From JACDCY01 sp964350145 (GTDB taxonomy: Bacteria > Gemmatimonadota > Gemmatimonadetes > Gemmatimonadales > Gemmatimonadaceae), in NCBI GenBank assembly GCA_964350145.1, contig CAYGJL010000007.1, positions 1 to 64,000 of the forward strand: 64,000 nt of DNA, in the 5' to 3' direction. Below the pieces are notes generated by a model. It had not been told where the DNA came from. It saw nothing but the letters and a program-made list of their open reading frames with translations, and made no database searches. Shown piece after piece: positions 52,871-61,394 of the stretch. Position numbers and translations under genes: made by a program. Each line of letters opens with the position of its first letter. Position 1 is the first letter of the stretch.

Positions 52871-54891
52871 TCGCCGGCTCCGGTCAGGACCGGCTCTTCG
52901 GCCGCGGCTGGCTCCGGCGATTCAGGCGCGCGCGGGGTGCGACGACGCCCGCCGTGGAACATTCCGATGAGCGCGCCGATTACGATCACGAATCCGCCGA
53001 ACCAGATCCACGGCACGAGCGGCTCGACGATCACCTTGACCGTCGCGTTGGCGCCGTTGGACTCGAACGCCATCAGATTGACGTACAGATCGCCCTTGAT
53101 GCTGCTACGCACGTCCGGCGTCGGCACTGGCTCGTCGGACACGCGATAGAAATTCATGCGCGGGTGGATCGTGCCGATAACCGTGCTGTCTTTGCCAAGC
53201 ACGTCCATCGTCGCGCCGATCACGGAGCGCTGCGGCTCCTCCCGCCCCCATACGTTCTTCAGCCGGACAGTGTGTCCCGCCACCGTGAGCGTCTGCCCCG
53301 GCACCAGGGTGGCTTCGCGCTCGGAGCGGAACGTGGACGATGCCGCTACGCCCAGCGCGACGAACAGCATCCCGATGTGCGCGACGTATCCGCCGTAGCG
53401 CCGGCGGTTGCCGCCGATGAGCCGCACGAGAGCCGTGCCCCACCCTTCCCCGTGCGCGCGCCGCCGCGCCTTCATGCCGACCCAGTATTCCCGGAGGTTC
53501 CCGACCGCTGCGTAGCCGACGAACGCGAACGCGAGAATCGCGTACACTCCCCTCGCGCCCGCAAATATCGCGATGGCGCCCATCACGGCCGCCGCGATCA
53601 GCGGTGGCAGCAGCCGCCTGCGCGCTTCCGTCCAGGTTGTGCTCCCCCACGGGAGCGCCGGGCCTACTCCCATGAGGAAGATCAGCGCAACCATTGCCGG
53701 AATCGTCATCCGGTTGAAGAACGGCTCGCCGACGCTGACCTTGACGCCGCGCAGCGCTTCCGCGACCAGCGGGTACAGCGTCCCCACCAGAACCGTCAGC
53801 ATCACCGCGGTGAGGAAGAGATTGTTCAGCAGGAACACCGTCTCACGCGACGCCGCCCCGCCCAGGTTCGCCTTCGTGCGGATGTGCTCCGAGTTGCCGG
53901 CCACCAGCACCAGCGTGGACACGAGCACGATCGCGATGAACGCGAGGAAGAAGTAGCCGATGTTGCCCGTCGTGAACGCGTGCACCGAGGAGAGGATTCC
54001 CGAGCGCGTGAGGAACGTGCCGAAGATCGTGAGGACGAACGTCGCCACACACAGGTTCAGCGTCCACAGTCGCAGCATGTTGCGCCGCTCCTGCACCATC
54101 ACGGAGTGGAGGTACGCGGTGGCGGTTAGCCATGGGAGAAAGGACGCGTTCTCGACGGGATCCCACGCCCAGTAGCCGCCCCACCCGAGCACCTCGTACG
54201 ACCACCACATTCCGGCGATGATCGCGGCGGTGAGAAACGCCCATGCCGCGAGCATCCAGCGGCGGGAAAGTATCGCCCAGTCGTTCGAGTTGGCTTCCCG
54301 GGAGACGATGGCCCCTACGGCGAACGCGAACGGCACGGTCATTCCGACGTAGCCGAGGTACAGCAGCGGCGGGTGTACCGCCATCAGGATGTGATTCTGC
54401 AGCAGCGTGTTCGGTCCCGGCCCGTCGGACGGCACGGGGAACACGGGCACGAACGGGTCGGCCGGTCCCACGAGCAGTATTCCGAAGAACGCCGCGACGG
54501 CGAGCATGGTCATCGCCGCGTACGGCACGAGATTGCCCGGGCGCCGGTGATGCAGCCACACCACCGCGGCCGCGTACAACGCCAGCACCCATGCCCAGAA
54601 CAGGATGGATCCCTCGAGCGCGCCCCAGAGGGAGATGATCGTGAAGAGCAGCGGCGTCGAGCGGCTGCCCACCGCGGCCACGTACGACACCGAGAAATCG
54701 TGAATCACCAGCGCGACGACCATCGCCACCGTCGCTATGGTGACCAGGATGAAGTTGGTGTAGACCGCCCCATACGTCAGCTGCAGCCACTCCCGCCGAC
54801 CCATGCGGATCGCGATCGGCGCGATGATGGCCCCGAACACAACCGTGGCCACCGACACCAGCAACGCGTTGTGCGCGAGAAGCCCGATCAC
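52867..54891 (-). CDS. ccmF: Cytochrome c heme lyase subunit CcmF
   Basis: This 674-residue multi-pass protein has the tryptophan-rich heme-handling motif WGGYWAWDPVENASFLPWL near residue 230 and conserved His residues in periplasmic loops. A large periplasmic domain lies near the C-terminus before the last helix. It attaches heme from CcmE to apocytochrome CxxCH motifs with CcmH. GTG start overlapping ccmE (GTGA). Confidence 0.96.
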   Translation of the reverse strand: MIGLLAHNALLVSVATVVFGAIIAPIAIRMGRREWLQLTYGAVYTNFILVTIATVAMVVALVIHDFSVSYVAAVGSRSTPLLFTIISLWGALEGSILFWAWVLALYAAAVVWLHHRRPGNLVPYAAMTMLAVAAFFGILLVGPADPFVPVFPVPSDGPGPNTLLQNHILMAVHPPLLYLGYVGMTVPFAFAVGAIVSREANSNDWAILSRRWMLAAWAFLTAAIIAGMWWSYEVLGWGGYWAWDPVENASFLPWLTATAYLHSVMVQERRNMLRLWTLNLCVATFVLTIFGTFLTRSGILSSVHAFTTGNIGYFFLAFIAIVLVSTLVLVAGNSEHIRTKANLGGAASRETVFLLNNLFLTAVMLTVLVGTLYPLVAEALRGVKVSVGEPFFNRMTIPAMVALIFLMGVGPALPWGSTTWTEARRRLLPPLIAAAVMGAIAIFAGARGVYAILAFAFVGYAAVGNLREYWVGMKARRRAHGEGWGTALVRLIGGNRRRYGGYVAHIGMLFVALGVAASSTFRSEREATLVPGQTLTVAGHTVRLKNVWGREEPQRSVIGATMDVLGKDSTVIGTIHPRMNFYRVSDEPVPTPDVRSSIKGDLYVNLMAFESNGANATVKVIVEPLVPWIWFGGFVIVIGALIGMFHGGRRRTPRAPESPEPAAAEEPVLTGAGE

Positions 54892-55331
54892 GGCGTGGCC
54901 GACTGCTGGATGAGCGTCTTGTATTTCTCGTGCGCTTCTTCGCCGGGCTTCGGAGCGCGGTACTCGTTCGAGTGCTTGACCATCAGGTTCGAGGCCTCGA
55001 AGACTCCGCCCGAGCCGACACGGCCCTCGACGATCACTCCCATGCCGTCGCGGAACATCTGCGGCGGAGCGCCCGTCGAACGCACCGGCATCTCACCGCC
55101 GCCATCGGTCACGGTGAAGCGGAGATCCAGTGCCTGCGCATCCCACTTCACCGAGCCGGGCTTCACCTGCCCGCCGAGTCGAACGGGAACGCCGACGCCT
55201 TCCGTGCCTTTCGCGAGCAACTCCTGAGGCGTCAGGAAGAACACCATGTTCTTCTCCAGCCCGCCGAACAAGAGCCACGCGAACACCGCGAGTATCACGG
55301 CGCCGCCGCCCAGCACCCATGCGCGCTTCAT
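54888..55331 (-). CDS. ccmE: Heme chaperone CcmE
   Basis: The 147-residue product has one N-terminal helix (about 5-22) and an OB-fold domain. The heme-binding His lies in LMVKHSNEYRAPK, with the conserved Tyr four residues on. It carries heme covalently from CcmABCD to CcmF. The ATG overlaps the ccmD stop (ATGA). Confidence 0.95.
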   Translation of the reverse strand: MKRAWVLGGGAVILAVFAWLLFGGLEKNMVFFLTPQELLAKGTEGVGVPVRLGGQVKPGSVKWDAQALDLRFTVTDGGGEMPVRSTGAPPQMFRDGMGVIVEGRVGSGGVFEASNLMVKHSNEYRAPKPGEEAHEKYKTLIQQSATP

Positions 55332-55471
55332 CTCGGTCCCTCCAGTCGTACGCGGGCATCGTCGGCGCGAGCCCGCGCGTCCTTGCTGTGCAGCCGCCAC
55401 AGATAGCCGAGCAGAACCACCCAAGTGAGCGCGTATGCCGCGGTCACGAACGTTTCGTTGGACGCGATCAT
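55328..55471 (-). CDS. ccmD: Small membrane protein CcmD
   Basis: The 47-residue product has a single membrane helix (about residues 6-25, VTAAYALTWVVLLGYLW) followed by a charged cytoplasmic tail, the CcmD layout. CcmD helps release holo-CcmE from CcmC. Its position between ccmC and ccmE supports the call. The start at 55471 lies 1 base after the ccmC stop. Confidence 0.85.
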   Translation of the reverse strand: MIASNETFVTAAYALTWVVLLGYLWRLHSKDARARADDARVRLEGPR

Positions 55472-55472
55472 C

Positions 55473-56216
55473 CTACCTACCTCCCATGGCGGCTGTCTGC
55501 GCCGCCTGTTCGACTCCCCGCTCAAGGCGGGCTATCTCATACCGCTTGCGAATGAAGTAGATCATTACGAGGAGCATTGCGATGGCGTTCAGCCGGAGGC
55601 CCAGCGTATAGGCCGGGTCCAGCGTAGACGGGCTGGACGGCTGCTGGTGCAGCGTTCGCCACCACATGACCGACATATACACGATCGGCACGTTGATGGC
55701 TCCGATGATTCCCACGGCCGCGCTCCAGCGCGCGCGCTGCCCCGCGTCGTCCACGAATCCACGGAGCGCGAGGTAGCCAACGAAGATGAGGAACAGCACC
55801 AGCGTGGATGTCAGTCGCGCGTCCCCCGCCCACCACACGCCCCACGTCGGCCGCCCCCAGATCATTCCCAGCGCCAGCGTAAGCCCGTTGAACACCGCTC
55901 CGACCTCGGCCGCCGACGCGGCGATGAGATCGTCACCTTCCCGACGGCGCCACAGGTACAGGAAGCTGAAGACGAGCACGACGAAGAAAGCCAGGAAAGT
56001 CATCCACGCGGCCGGCACGTGCACGTACATGATCTTCTGCAGGTGCCCCATGTCGCCTTCCGCGGGCGAGTTGCGAATGGAGTACGCCTGCGCCGCTATG
56101 AGTACGGCGAAGCTCGCAAGCGCGAGCCAGATCCCTGCGCGGCGACCAGGAGCATGCTCGAGCGATTGATCGGTAGCTGGCATCGATTGATTCTCAGGCT
56201 TCAATGACATGTTCAA
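55473..56216 (-). CDS. ccmC: Heme exporter/heme lyase component CcmC
   Basis: The 247-residue product has six membrane helices and the WWD-type motif WGRPTWGVWWAGDARLTS near residue 120, with His residues in loops (HVPAAWM). It loads heme onto CcmE. Alternative starts are 56210 and 56183; the last would avoid overlap with ccmB. Confidence 0.95.
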   Translation of the reverse strand: MNMSLKPENQSMPATDQSLEHAPGRRAGIWLALASFAVLIAAQAYSIRNSPAEGDMGHLQKIMYVHVPAAWMTFLAFFVVLVFSFLYLWRRREGDDLIAASAAEVGAVFNGLTLALGMIWGRPTWGVWWAGDARLTSTLVLFLIFVGYLALRGFVDDAGQRARWSAAVGIIGAINVPIVYMSVMWWRTLHQQPSSPSTLDPAYTLGLRLNAIAMLLVMIYFIRKRYEIARLERGVEQAAQTAAMGGR

Positions 56217-56880
56217 AGGCGAGGAACGTGGCTATCAGGAAGATCACGTCGTATGCGGCGAGCAGTCTGATCCAGGCGTCCGCGTCGTGCATCAGGTCAG
56301 CGCCGAGCAGCGCCTTCGACGCGGTGGTCGCCGCGACGAGGACCGGCACCAGCATCGGAAAGAGCAACAGCGGAAGCAGTACTTCGCGCGCCCGGCTCCG
56401 GCTCGCCATCGAAGCGTAGAACGTGCCCAGTACCGTCAAACCTACGACACCGAGCGCGAGCACGGCCAGTAACGTGGGCCACCTGGACGGGATCTCCACG
56501 CTGAAGAGAACGATGCCTACCGCCACGACTATCGCCACCATCAGTGTGAGGAAGATCAGATTCCCCAGCAATTTACCGGCGAAGATCGTCCAGCGCGGCC
56601 CGGGATACAGCAGCAGCGGCTCCAGCGCTCCACTCTCCAACTCGACCTGGAAGGACCGGTTGAACGCGAGCACGCCGGAGAACAGCAGAGCGAGCCAGAC
56701 AGCGCCCACCGCCGCGTCCCGCAGCGCCTGCGCGTCCGGGCCGAGCGCGAGTCCCAGCAGAATCAGGATCGTCACCCCCAGCGACGCCACGCTATTGAAC
56801 CCGGCCTTCGCGCGCAGCTCGGTGGTGACGTCCTTCCTCGCGATCGCGCGCACGCGGCGCCAGTCGTCGCGCCACGCCAT
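56194..56880 (-). CDS. ccmB: Heme exporter permease CcmB
   Basis: The 228-residue permease has six membrane helices and CcmB features (FNSVASLGVTILILLGLAL, ELESGALEPLLLYPGPRW). It forms the membrane part of the CcmAB ABC complex that drives release of holo-CcmE. The start overlaps the ccmA stop as TGATG. Confidence 0.94.
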   Translation of the reverse strand: MAWRDDWRRVRAIARKDVTTELRAKAGFNSVASLGVTILILLGLALGPDAQALRDAAVGAVWLALLFSGVLAFNRSFQVELESGALEPLLLYPGPRWTIFAGKLLGNLIFLTLMVAIVVAVGIVLFSVEIPSRWPTLLAVLALGVVGLTVLGTFYASMASRSRAREVLLPLLLFPMLVPVLVAATTASKALLGADLMHDADAWIRLLAAYDVIFLIATFLAFEHVIEA

Positions 56881-57584
56881 CAGCGGACCACCGAGATCGG
56901 CGCCTTACGGCCCGACCGGTCGAGCAGCGTGTGCGCGGGCCCGATCCGCCCGTCCACGAGGCTCACTGTGCGCGCGAGTACGCCGCGCGCGGGGGCGAGC
57001 TCGTGCAGCGCCACGAGCGCGGCGCCGCCCGACCGCACCACGTCGCCCACGATGGAGTTCATCAGCTCGATGCCGTCCGTGTCGAGATTGCTGTAGGGCT
57101 CGTCGAGCAGAAGTATCCGCGGGGCGCGCAGGACGAGCCGCGCGATCCCGAGCCGCCGCTGCATCCCGGCGGAGAATCCGCGGACCCGGTCGTCGGCGAC
57201 GCGCGCGAGCCCCACGCGCTCGAGGCTCTCTTCGACGGCGGTGAACGGCAGTCCCAGCATGTCCGCGGCGAAGCGAAGGTTCTCGCGCGCCGTGAGATCG
57301 TCGTACAGTCCCGGAGTGTGCGCCAGATATCCGACGCGGCCCCGCACTTTGCTCGCCTCGCGCGCGATGTCCAGTCCGTCGATCGTCGCGGTGCCGACTG
57401 TCGGATTCAGCAGCGTGCCGAGGATCCGCAGGATCGTGCTCTTCCCGCTGCCGTTTGCTCCGAGCAGCCCAACCGCTTCTCCGCGCGACACGTCGAGTGT
57501 CACGCCGCGCAGCACCCAGCGCGCGCCGAAGCGCTTGCCCAGACGGTCCAGAGTTATCGCGCGATCGGGATCGCTCGTTTGCAT
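56880..57584 (-). CDS. ccmA: ABC transporter ATP-binding protein CcmA
   Basis: The 234-residue ATPase has Walker A GANGSGKST near residue 36, the signature segment FSAGMQRRLGIAR, Walker B ILLLDEPYSNLD and the H-loop ALHEL. It powers the CcmABCD complex. It is the first gene of the leftward ccmABCDEFGH operon. Confidence 0.93.
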   Translation of the reverse strand: MQTSDPDRAITLDRLGKRFGARWVLRGVTLDVSRGEAVGLLGANGSGKSTILRILGTLLNPTVGTATIDGLDIAREASKVRGRVGYLAHTPGLYDDLTARENLRFAADMLGLPFTAVEESLERVGLARVADDRVRGFSAGMQRRLGIARLVLRAPRILLLDEPYSNLDTDGIELMNSIVGDVVRSGGAALVALHELAPARGVLARTVSLVDGRIGPAHTLLDRSGRKAPISVVR

Positions 57585-57700
57585 CGCACGAAGATAGCGC
57601 CCGGCCTACCCGCAGTCTTTACGGAAAAGCCCGACCGCGTGTCGCAGAAACCCTGACCCTGCCTCTTCGCAGGGAGGTGCCCGTCCGCTAGTTTCATCCG

Positions 57701-58786
57701 ATGCAAATGCCTCACGCCGCAGCCGCGCTGGCATGCCTTGCCACCGCCTGCGTCCAACCGCGGCTTCCCGAAGCCGCTCGACCCGCAGCCGAAGCCGGCG
57801 TGGTCCTCGCGAGCAACTCCGTGACGCCGTCCGCAGGCGAGACCCGCTTCTCGGCCGTTCGCCAGCTCACCGCCGGCGGACAGAACGCGGAAGCGTACTT
57901 CAGCCGCGACGGCCGCTGGCTCACGTTTCAGAGCGCGCAACTCGACTACCCGTGCGACCAGCAGTACGTGATGCGCCTGGACGGCAGCGGTCTGAGGCGG
58001 GTGTCGGACGGTCGCGGCAAGACCACGTGCGGCTGGTTCTTCGCCGGTGGCGAGCGGCTGTTCTTCGGATCCACCACGGCCCATCAGGACCGCTGCCCGC
58101 CAAAGCCGGACGCGTCGGCCGGCTACGTCTGGCCGCTGGACCCGTACGACATCTACGCGGCCGACCGCGACGGGACGAACTTGAAGCGGCTCACGCATTA
58201 CGACGTGTACACCGCCGAAGCCGTCCTCTCGCCCGACGGCAAGCGCATCGTGTTCACGTCGCTCGAGTCGGGCGACCTCGAGATCTACACGATGAACGTG
58301 GACGGCAGCGACGTGCGGCGGCTCACGCACACGCCCGGCTACGACGGCGGCCCGTGGTGGTCACCGGATGGGAAGAAGATCGTATATCGCGCCAACCACC
58401 CGGCCGATTCCGCCGGGCTGGCGCAGTACCGCTCGCTGCTCGCCCAGAACCTCGTGCGGCCCAGCCGCGTCGAGCTGTTCATCATGAACGCGGACGGCTC
58501 GGACCAGCGGCAGATCACCCGCCTCGGCGGCGCCAACTTCGGACCGTCGTGGACGCCCGACGGCAGCCGCATCATCTTCTCCTCCAACTATCGAGACCCG
58601 CGTGGCGGGAACTTCGATCTGTACATGATCGACGAGACCGGCAGCGGCCTCGAGCAGATTACGACGGATGCGGGCTTCGACGGCTTTCCGATGTTCAGTC
58701 CGGATGGGCGCAAGCTGATCTGGGCGTCGAGCCGGGGCGCTTCGCGCAGCGGTGAGACCAACCTCTTCCTCGCGGACTGGAAATAA
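57701..58786 (+). CDS. PD40/TolB-like beta-propeller lipoprotein
   Basis: The 361-residue product has a lipobox-like LATAC near residue 17 and five to six WD40-like PD40 repeats with the S-P/R-D-G-[KR] signature (LSPDGKRIVFTS, WSPDGKKIVYRA, WTPDGSRIIFSS, FSPDGRKLIWAS) and the MNVDGSDVRRLT type. It resembles TolB C-terminal propellers but lacks the TolB N-terminal domain. It is likely a periplasmic binding or scaffold protein. It diverges from ccmA and is followed 2 bases later by a DUF1279 gene. Confidence 0.88.
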   Translation: MQMPHAAAALACLATACVQPRLPEAARPAAEAGVVLASNSVTPSAGETRFSAVRQLTAGGQNAEAYFSRDGRWLTFQSAQLDYPCDQQYVMRLDGSGLRRVSDGRGKTTCGWFFAGGERLFFGSTTAHQDRCPPKPDASAGYVWPLDPYDIYAADRDGTNLKRLTHYDVYTAEAVLSPDGKRIVFTSLESGDLEIYTMNVDGSDVRRLTHTPGYDGGPWWSPDGKKIVYRANHPADSAGLAQYRSLLAQNLVRPSRVELFIMNADGSDQRQITRLGGANFGPSWTPDGSRIIFSSNYRDPRGGNFDLYMIDETGSGLEQITTDAGFDGFPMFSPDGRKLIWASSRGASRSGETNLFLADWK

Positions 58787-58788
58787 CG

Positions 58789-59073
58789 ATGATCGCCAAG
58801 TTGAAGCAGATCCTCGCGCAGTACGGCCCCGTGGCCTTCGGGGTCTACATGACGTTGTTCTTCGTCGTGCTCCTGGGTTTCTACGTGGCGATCACCGTGG
58901 GGTTGGCGCCCGAAAGCGTCGCGGGCAGGGCCGGCGCGTTCACCGCGGCATACCTCGCCACCAAGCTCACTCAGCCGCTACGCATAGCTGCCACCGTCGT
59001 GATCACGCCCGTCGCAGGACGACTCTGGCAGCGCAAGCGACCGGCAGTCGAGCCGGCTAATCCCGCCGCGTAA
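58789..59073 (+). CDS. DUF1279 (FAM210-like) small membrane protein
   Basis: The 94-residue product has a DUF1279 pattern: LAQYGPVAFGVYMTLFFVV, then AAYLATKLTQPLRIAATVV and a basic end. It has two membrane segments (about 14-35 and 65-80). Eukaryotic FAM210 members act in mitochondria; bacterial function is unknown. Its 3' end overlaps the convergent ChaN-like gene by 17 bases. Confidence 0.8.
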   Translation: MIAKLKQILAQYGPVAFGVYMTLFFVVLLGFYVAITVGLAPESVAGRAGAFTAAYLATKLTQPLRIAATVVITPVAGRLWQRKRPAVEPANPAA

Positions 59074-59995
59074 AGATCAGGAAGTCGGCGCGGCCCGCGT
59101 TCGGCGCGACCGGAGCAAGCGCCGGATCTCTCGCAGGTATCGCCGTGACGATCGCCAATTTCCAGCCCGGCTCCCGCCGCGCGACGCGCGCAGCCGCTCC
59201 GTGTCCATAGTCGCTGTGAAATGACCCGTTGTAATGCACGGCGATCGCATTGCGGGGAGCGCGCCGGAGCGCGGCCACGATGGATTCCGCCATCGTTTCG
59301 TCCTTGACGCACTGCGCGAGGTAAAACCGCTCGGCGACCGCGGTCGGCAGCGTGTCGCCCGGCTGCGGAGCAGCGCCCGACCCCGCGCTGTGCGTGCGAG
59401 TCTCCGCCAAAAAACGCGCGCGGTAATCGTCGCTCGGGCACGACAGCTCGCGCGCCGCGTTGTGCCGGCCGGGGACAGACAATGTGTCGAGCACGGCCAG
59501 GCCCGCCCTCCCCACCGCCGACGCCATCGGCCGCGGAACGTTGGCCGCGAGCACGCGCCAGCCGCGCGCCTTGGCGAGCTCGACGATCCCGCGGTAGTCC
59601 GTGGCATACCGCGGCCACGGCCGGGAGCGGGCGAGAAAATCCGGCTCGGTGATCCGGCCCGCGAGGTAATCGTCGAGCGCGCTCTGCACGTCCCGCTCGA
59701 ACATCTCGAGCGACACGATCACCGGCCGCCCGGAGCGCGCGAGCGCGTGCAGTAGCTCCACCTCGGCGGCGTGCGTCCGCGGATCGTCGTGCTGTTCGCC
59801 GAAGAATACGACCTTCGCCCCGCTCAGACGGGAAGCCATTTGCTCGAACGTGGTTTCCGTGCGGCTGTCAGTGGCGACTACGCGATACCTCGCGGCGGGC
59901 TCCGGCGCGGTCGCGAGGGACATCGGGGCCGGAAAACACGCGACTGAGGACGTCGCTACGACCACCAGGAGTGAAGCTCGAACGAATGGGAGCAT
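59057..59995 (-). CDS. ChaN-family (heme-binding/iron-regulated) lipoprotein
   Basis: The 312-residue product has a lipobox (SSVAC near residue 20) and the ChaN/DUF399 signature VVFFGEQHDDPRTHAAEVEL, with VSLEMFERDVQ, LDDYLAGRITEPDFL and AVHYNGSFHSDYGHGAA. ChaN proteins bind heme in the envelope, and the FGEQHDD and GSFHSDYG segments line the site. This fits a heme-rich organism. The start is about 50 bases from repeat copy D, which may lie in its leader or promoter region. Confidence 0.88.
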   Translation of the reverse strand: MLPFVRASLLVVVATSSVACFPAPMSLATAPEPAARYRVVATDSRTETTFEQMASRLSGAKVVFFGEQHDDPRTHAAEVELLHALARSGRPVIVSLEMFERDVQSALDDYLAGRITEPDFLARSRPWPRYATDYRGIVELAKARGWRVLAANVPRPMASAVGRAGLAVLDTLSVPGRHNAARELSCPSDDYRARFLAETRTHSAGSGAAPQPGDTLPTAVAERFYLAQCVKDETMAESIVAALRRAPRNAIAVHYNGSFHSDYGHGAAARVARREPGWKLAIVTAIPARDPALAPVAPNAGRADFLIFTRRD

Positions 59996-60047
59996 GATCG
60001 CGTATCTTCGCGGACGACACATAGTCGCGCAACTCGCACTTTCACGG

Positions 60048-60748
60048 CGATTGCGGATTGAGGACCCTTGCGGCCTCAGGACCAACTACAATCGCGGATC
60101 GGCGATTAATCGAGGACTGAGGACTGAGGATGAGCGGCTACTTCATCGCCCTGCCGCGTTCTCGTGGGATTATAGCGAGTAGCAGCCGACGCATCTCTTC
60201 CAGGCGATCCCGGCGATCCTTGACGGTTACCTCGCCGAGGACGGGCTGTGCGGACTTGTACCAGCTCATGCTCTCGCGGACGGAGCCCAATGCATATTCA
60301 AACCGTTTCGCTCTGTCTTTCCCTGTGCTCCGGGAGTAGGCCTCCGAGATGTTTGCTTCTATGGAGCAGACCGCGGCGTACAACTGGCCGGCGATCTCTG
60401 CGGTAACAGGTTCTTCCAGCACCAGCTTTGCGTCGCTGAAGCATTCTGGGATCAGCTCGCCAGCGAGCTGAAACACTCGCATCCGACTCAATGGGTCGTG
60501 CGAATCATCGGCGGAAACAGGCATTCGGTGAGCCATGCCGTACGATAGCGAGGATCCGCAGAACCCTATCAGCATCGTGTTTCCCGCAGCATCGTTCTTG
60601 GCCTCCCATCGAGGACTGATCCAGGACTAACCGAGGACCCTGCGGACACGGGCTGTATGCTTCTCTCCGCAGTCCTAAGTCCTCACTTAATCGCCGATCC
60701 GCGATTGTAGTTAGTCCTGAGGCCGCAAGGGTCCTCAGTCCGAAATCG
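60048..60748 (+). repeat. Long inverted-repeat element, copy D, carrying a gene in its loop
   Basis: The left arm (60048-60130) and right arm (60667-60748) match the arms of copies A-C and are reverse complements of each other. Instead of a short loop they enclose 536 bases holding a four-helix-bundle gene on the minus strand whose stop lies 8 bases inside the left arm. Both arms read ACTACAATCG here, unlike A-C. The right arm is preceded by the shared loop motif TATGCTTCTCTCC. A scrambled partial arm (GAGGACTGA, CAGGACTAAC, GAGGACCCTGCGG) lies at 60611-60645. Confidence 0.92.
60138..60575 (-). CDS. Four-helix-bundle protein (S23/IVS-encoded family) inside repeat element D
   Basis: The product (up to 145 residues) matches the four-helix-bundle family: FQLAGELIPECF (helix 1), a helix ending YAAVCSIEANISEAYSR, then KRFEYALGSVRESMSWYK and a C-terminal basic helix (RRDRLEEMRRLLLAI). 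The motif S-I-x-A-N-I-x-E-A/G-x-x-R is diagnostic. Family members are known as ORFs within 23S rRNA intervening sequences and as the accessory protein of diversity-generating retroelements; they have no known catalytic site and can bind nucleic acid. The start is uncertain (60575, 60536 or 60524). It is enclosed by the inverted-repeat arms and appears to be cargo or a helper of that element. Confidence 0.88.
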   Translation of the reverse strand: MLIGFCGSSLSYGMAHRMPVSADDSHDPLSRMRVFQLAGELIPECFSDAKLVLEEPVTAEIAGQLYAAVCSIEANISEAYSRSTGKDRAKRFEYALGSVRESMSWYKSAQPVLGEVTVKDRRDRLEEMRRLLLAIIPRERGRAMK

Positions 60749-60796
60749 CATACAGGACACGGCATCGTGCAACTCACCATTCGCCCTGGAGCTTCC

Positions 60797-61285
60797 ATGA
60801 AGAGATTCCTCCTGCTGTTCTGCGCGCTGAGTGCCTTGGGCTGCACCGCCACCAGCGCGCGCCTGCCGGACTCGAGCACCGCTTCCTCCACCGACCGTGA
60901 CGCCGTGATCGCGGCCGTGCAGGCCCTGTTCGACGCCATGCGGACGCGCGACACCAGCGCCATCAGAACGGTTTTCACGCCCGGCGCTCAGCTCGTGTCC
61001 ATCCGCGCCGTTCCGGGCGCGCCCGCGAAATTCCAGACGCAGCCGCTCGCGGCGTTCGTGACGTCCATCGGGCGCGCGAGCCAGGAGCTCGTCGAGCGAA
61101 TGTGGGATCCGCGCGTGGAGGTCGCCGGCGACATCGCGTCGCTGTGGGCGCCGTACGAATTCCGGATCGGCGCCAACTTCAGCCACTGCGGCCACGACGC
61201 CGTGCACCTCATCCGGACCGCCGACGGATGGAAGATCGCCGGGATAGCGTATACCGTGATCACGACGGGTTGCGGCGCGCCCTAG
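60797..61285 (+). CDS. SnoaL/NTF2-like lipoprotein (DUF4440 type)
   Basis: The 162-residue product has a lipobox (ALSALGC near residue 16) and an NTF2-like cone fold pattern: VIAAVQALFDAMRTRDTSAI, VFTPGAQLVSI, a strand with SLWAPYEFRI and a terminal DGWKIAGIAYTV. The substrate is unknown. The ATG at 60797 is preceded by CTGGAG. It begins 48 bases after repeat copy D. A 14-base palindrome (61277-61290) spans its stop. Confidence 0.82.
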   Translation: MKRFLLLFCALSALGCTATSARLPDSSTASSTDRDAVIAAVQALFDAMRTRDTSAIRTVFTPGAQLVSIRAVPGAPAKFQTQPLAAFVTSIGRASQELVERMWDPRVEVAGDIASLWAPYEFRIGANFSHCGHDAVHLIRTADGWKIAGIAYTVITTGCGAP

Positions 61286-61394
61286 GGCGCCCCTTGCCCT
61301 TGCTACCATGGCGCGTCATTCATAGCCTTCGACTTGCTCCCCTTCACCGCCTGAGCTCCCTCGTACAGAAAGCCACGACCTAACTCCCATTGAC

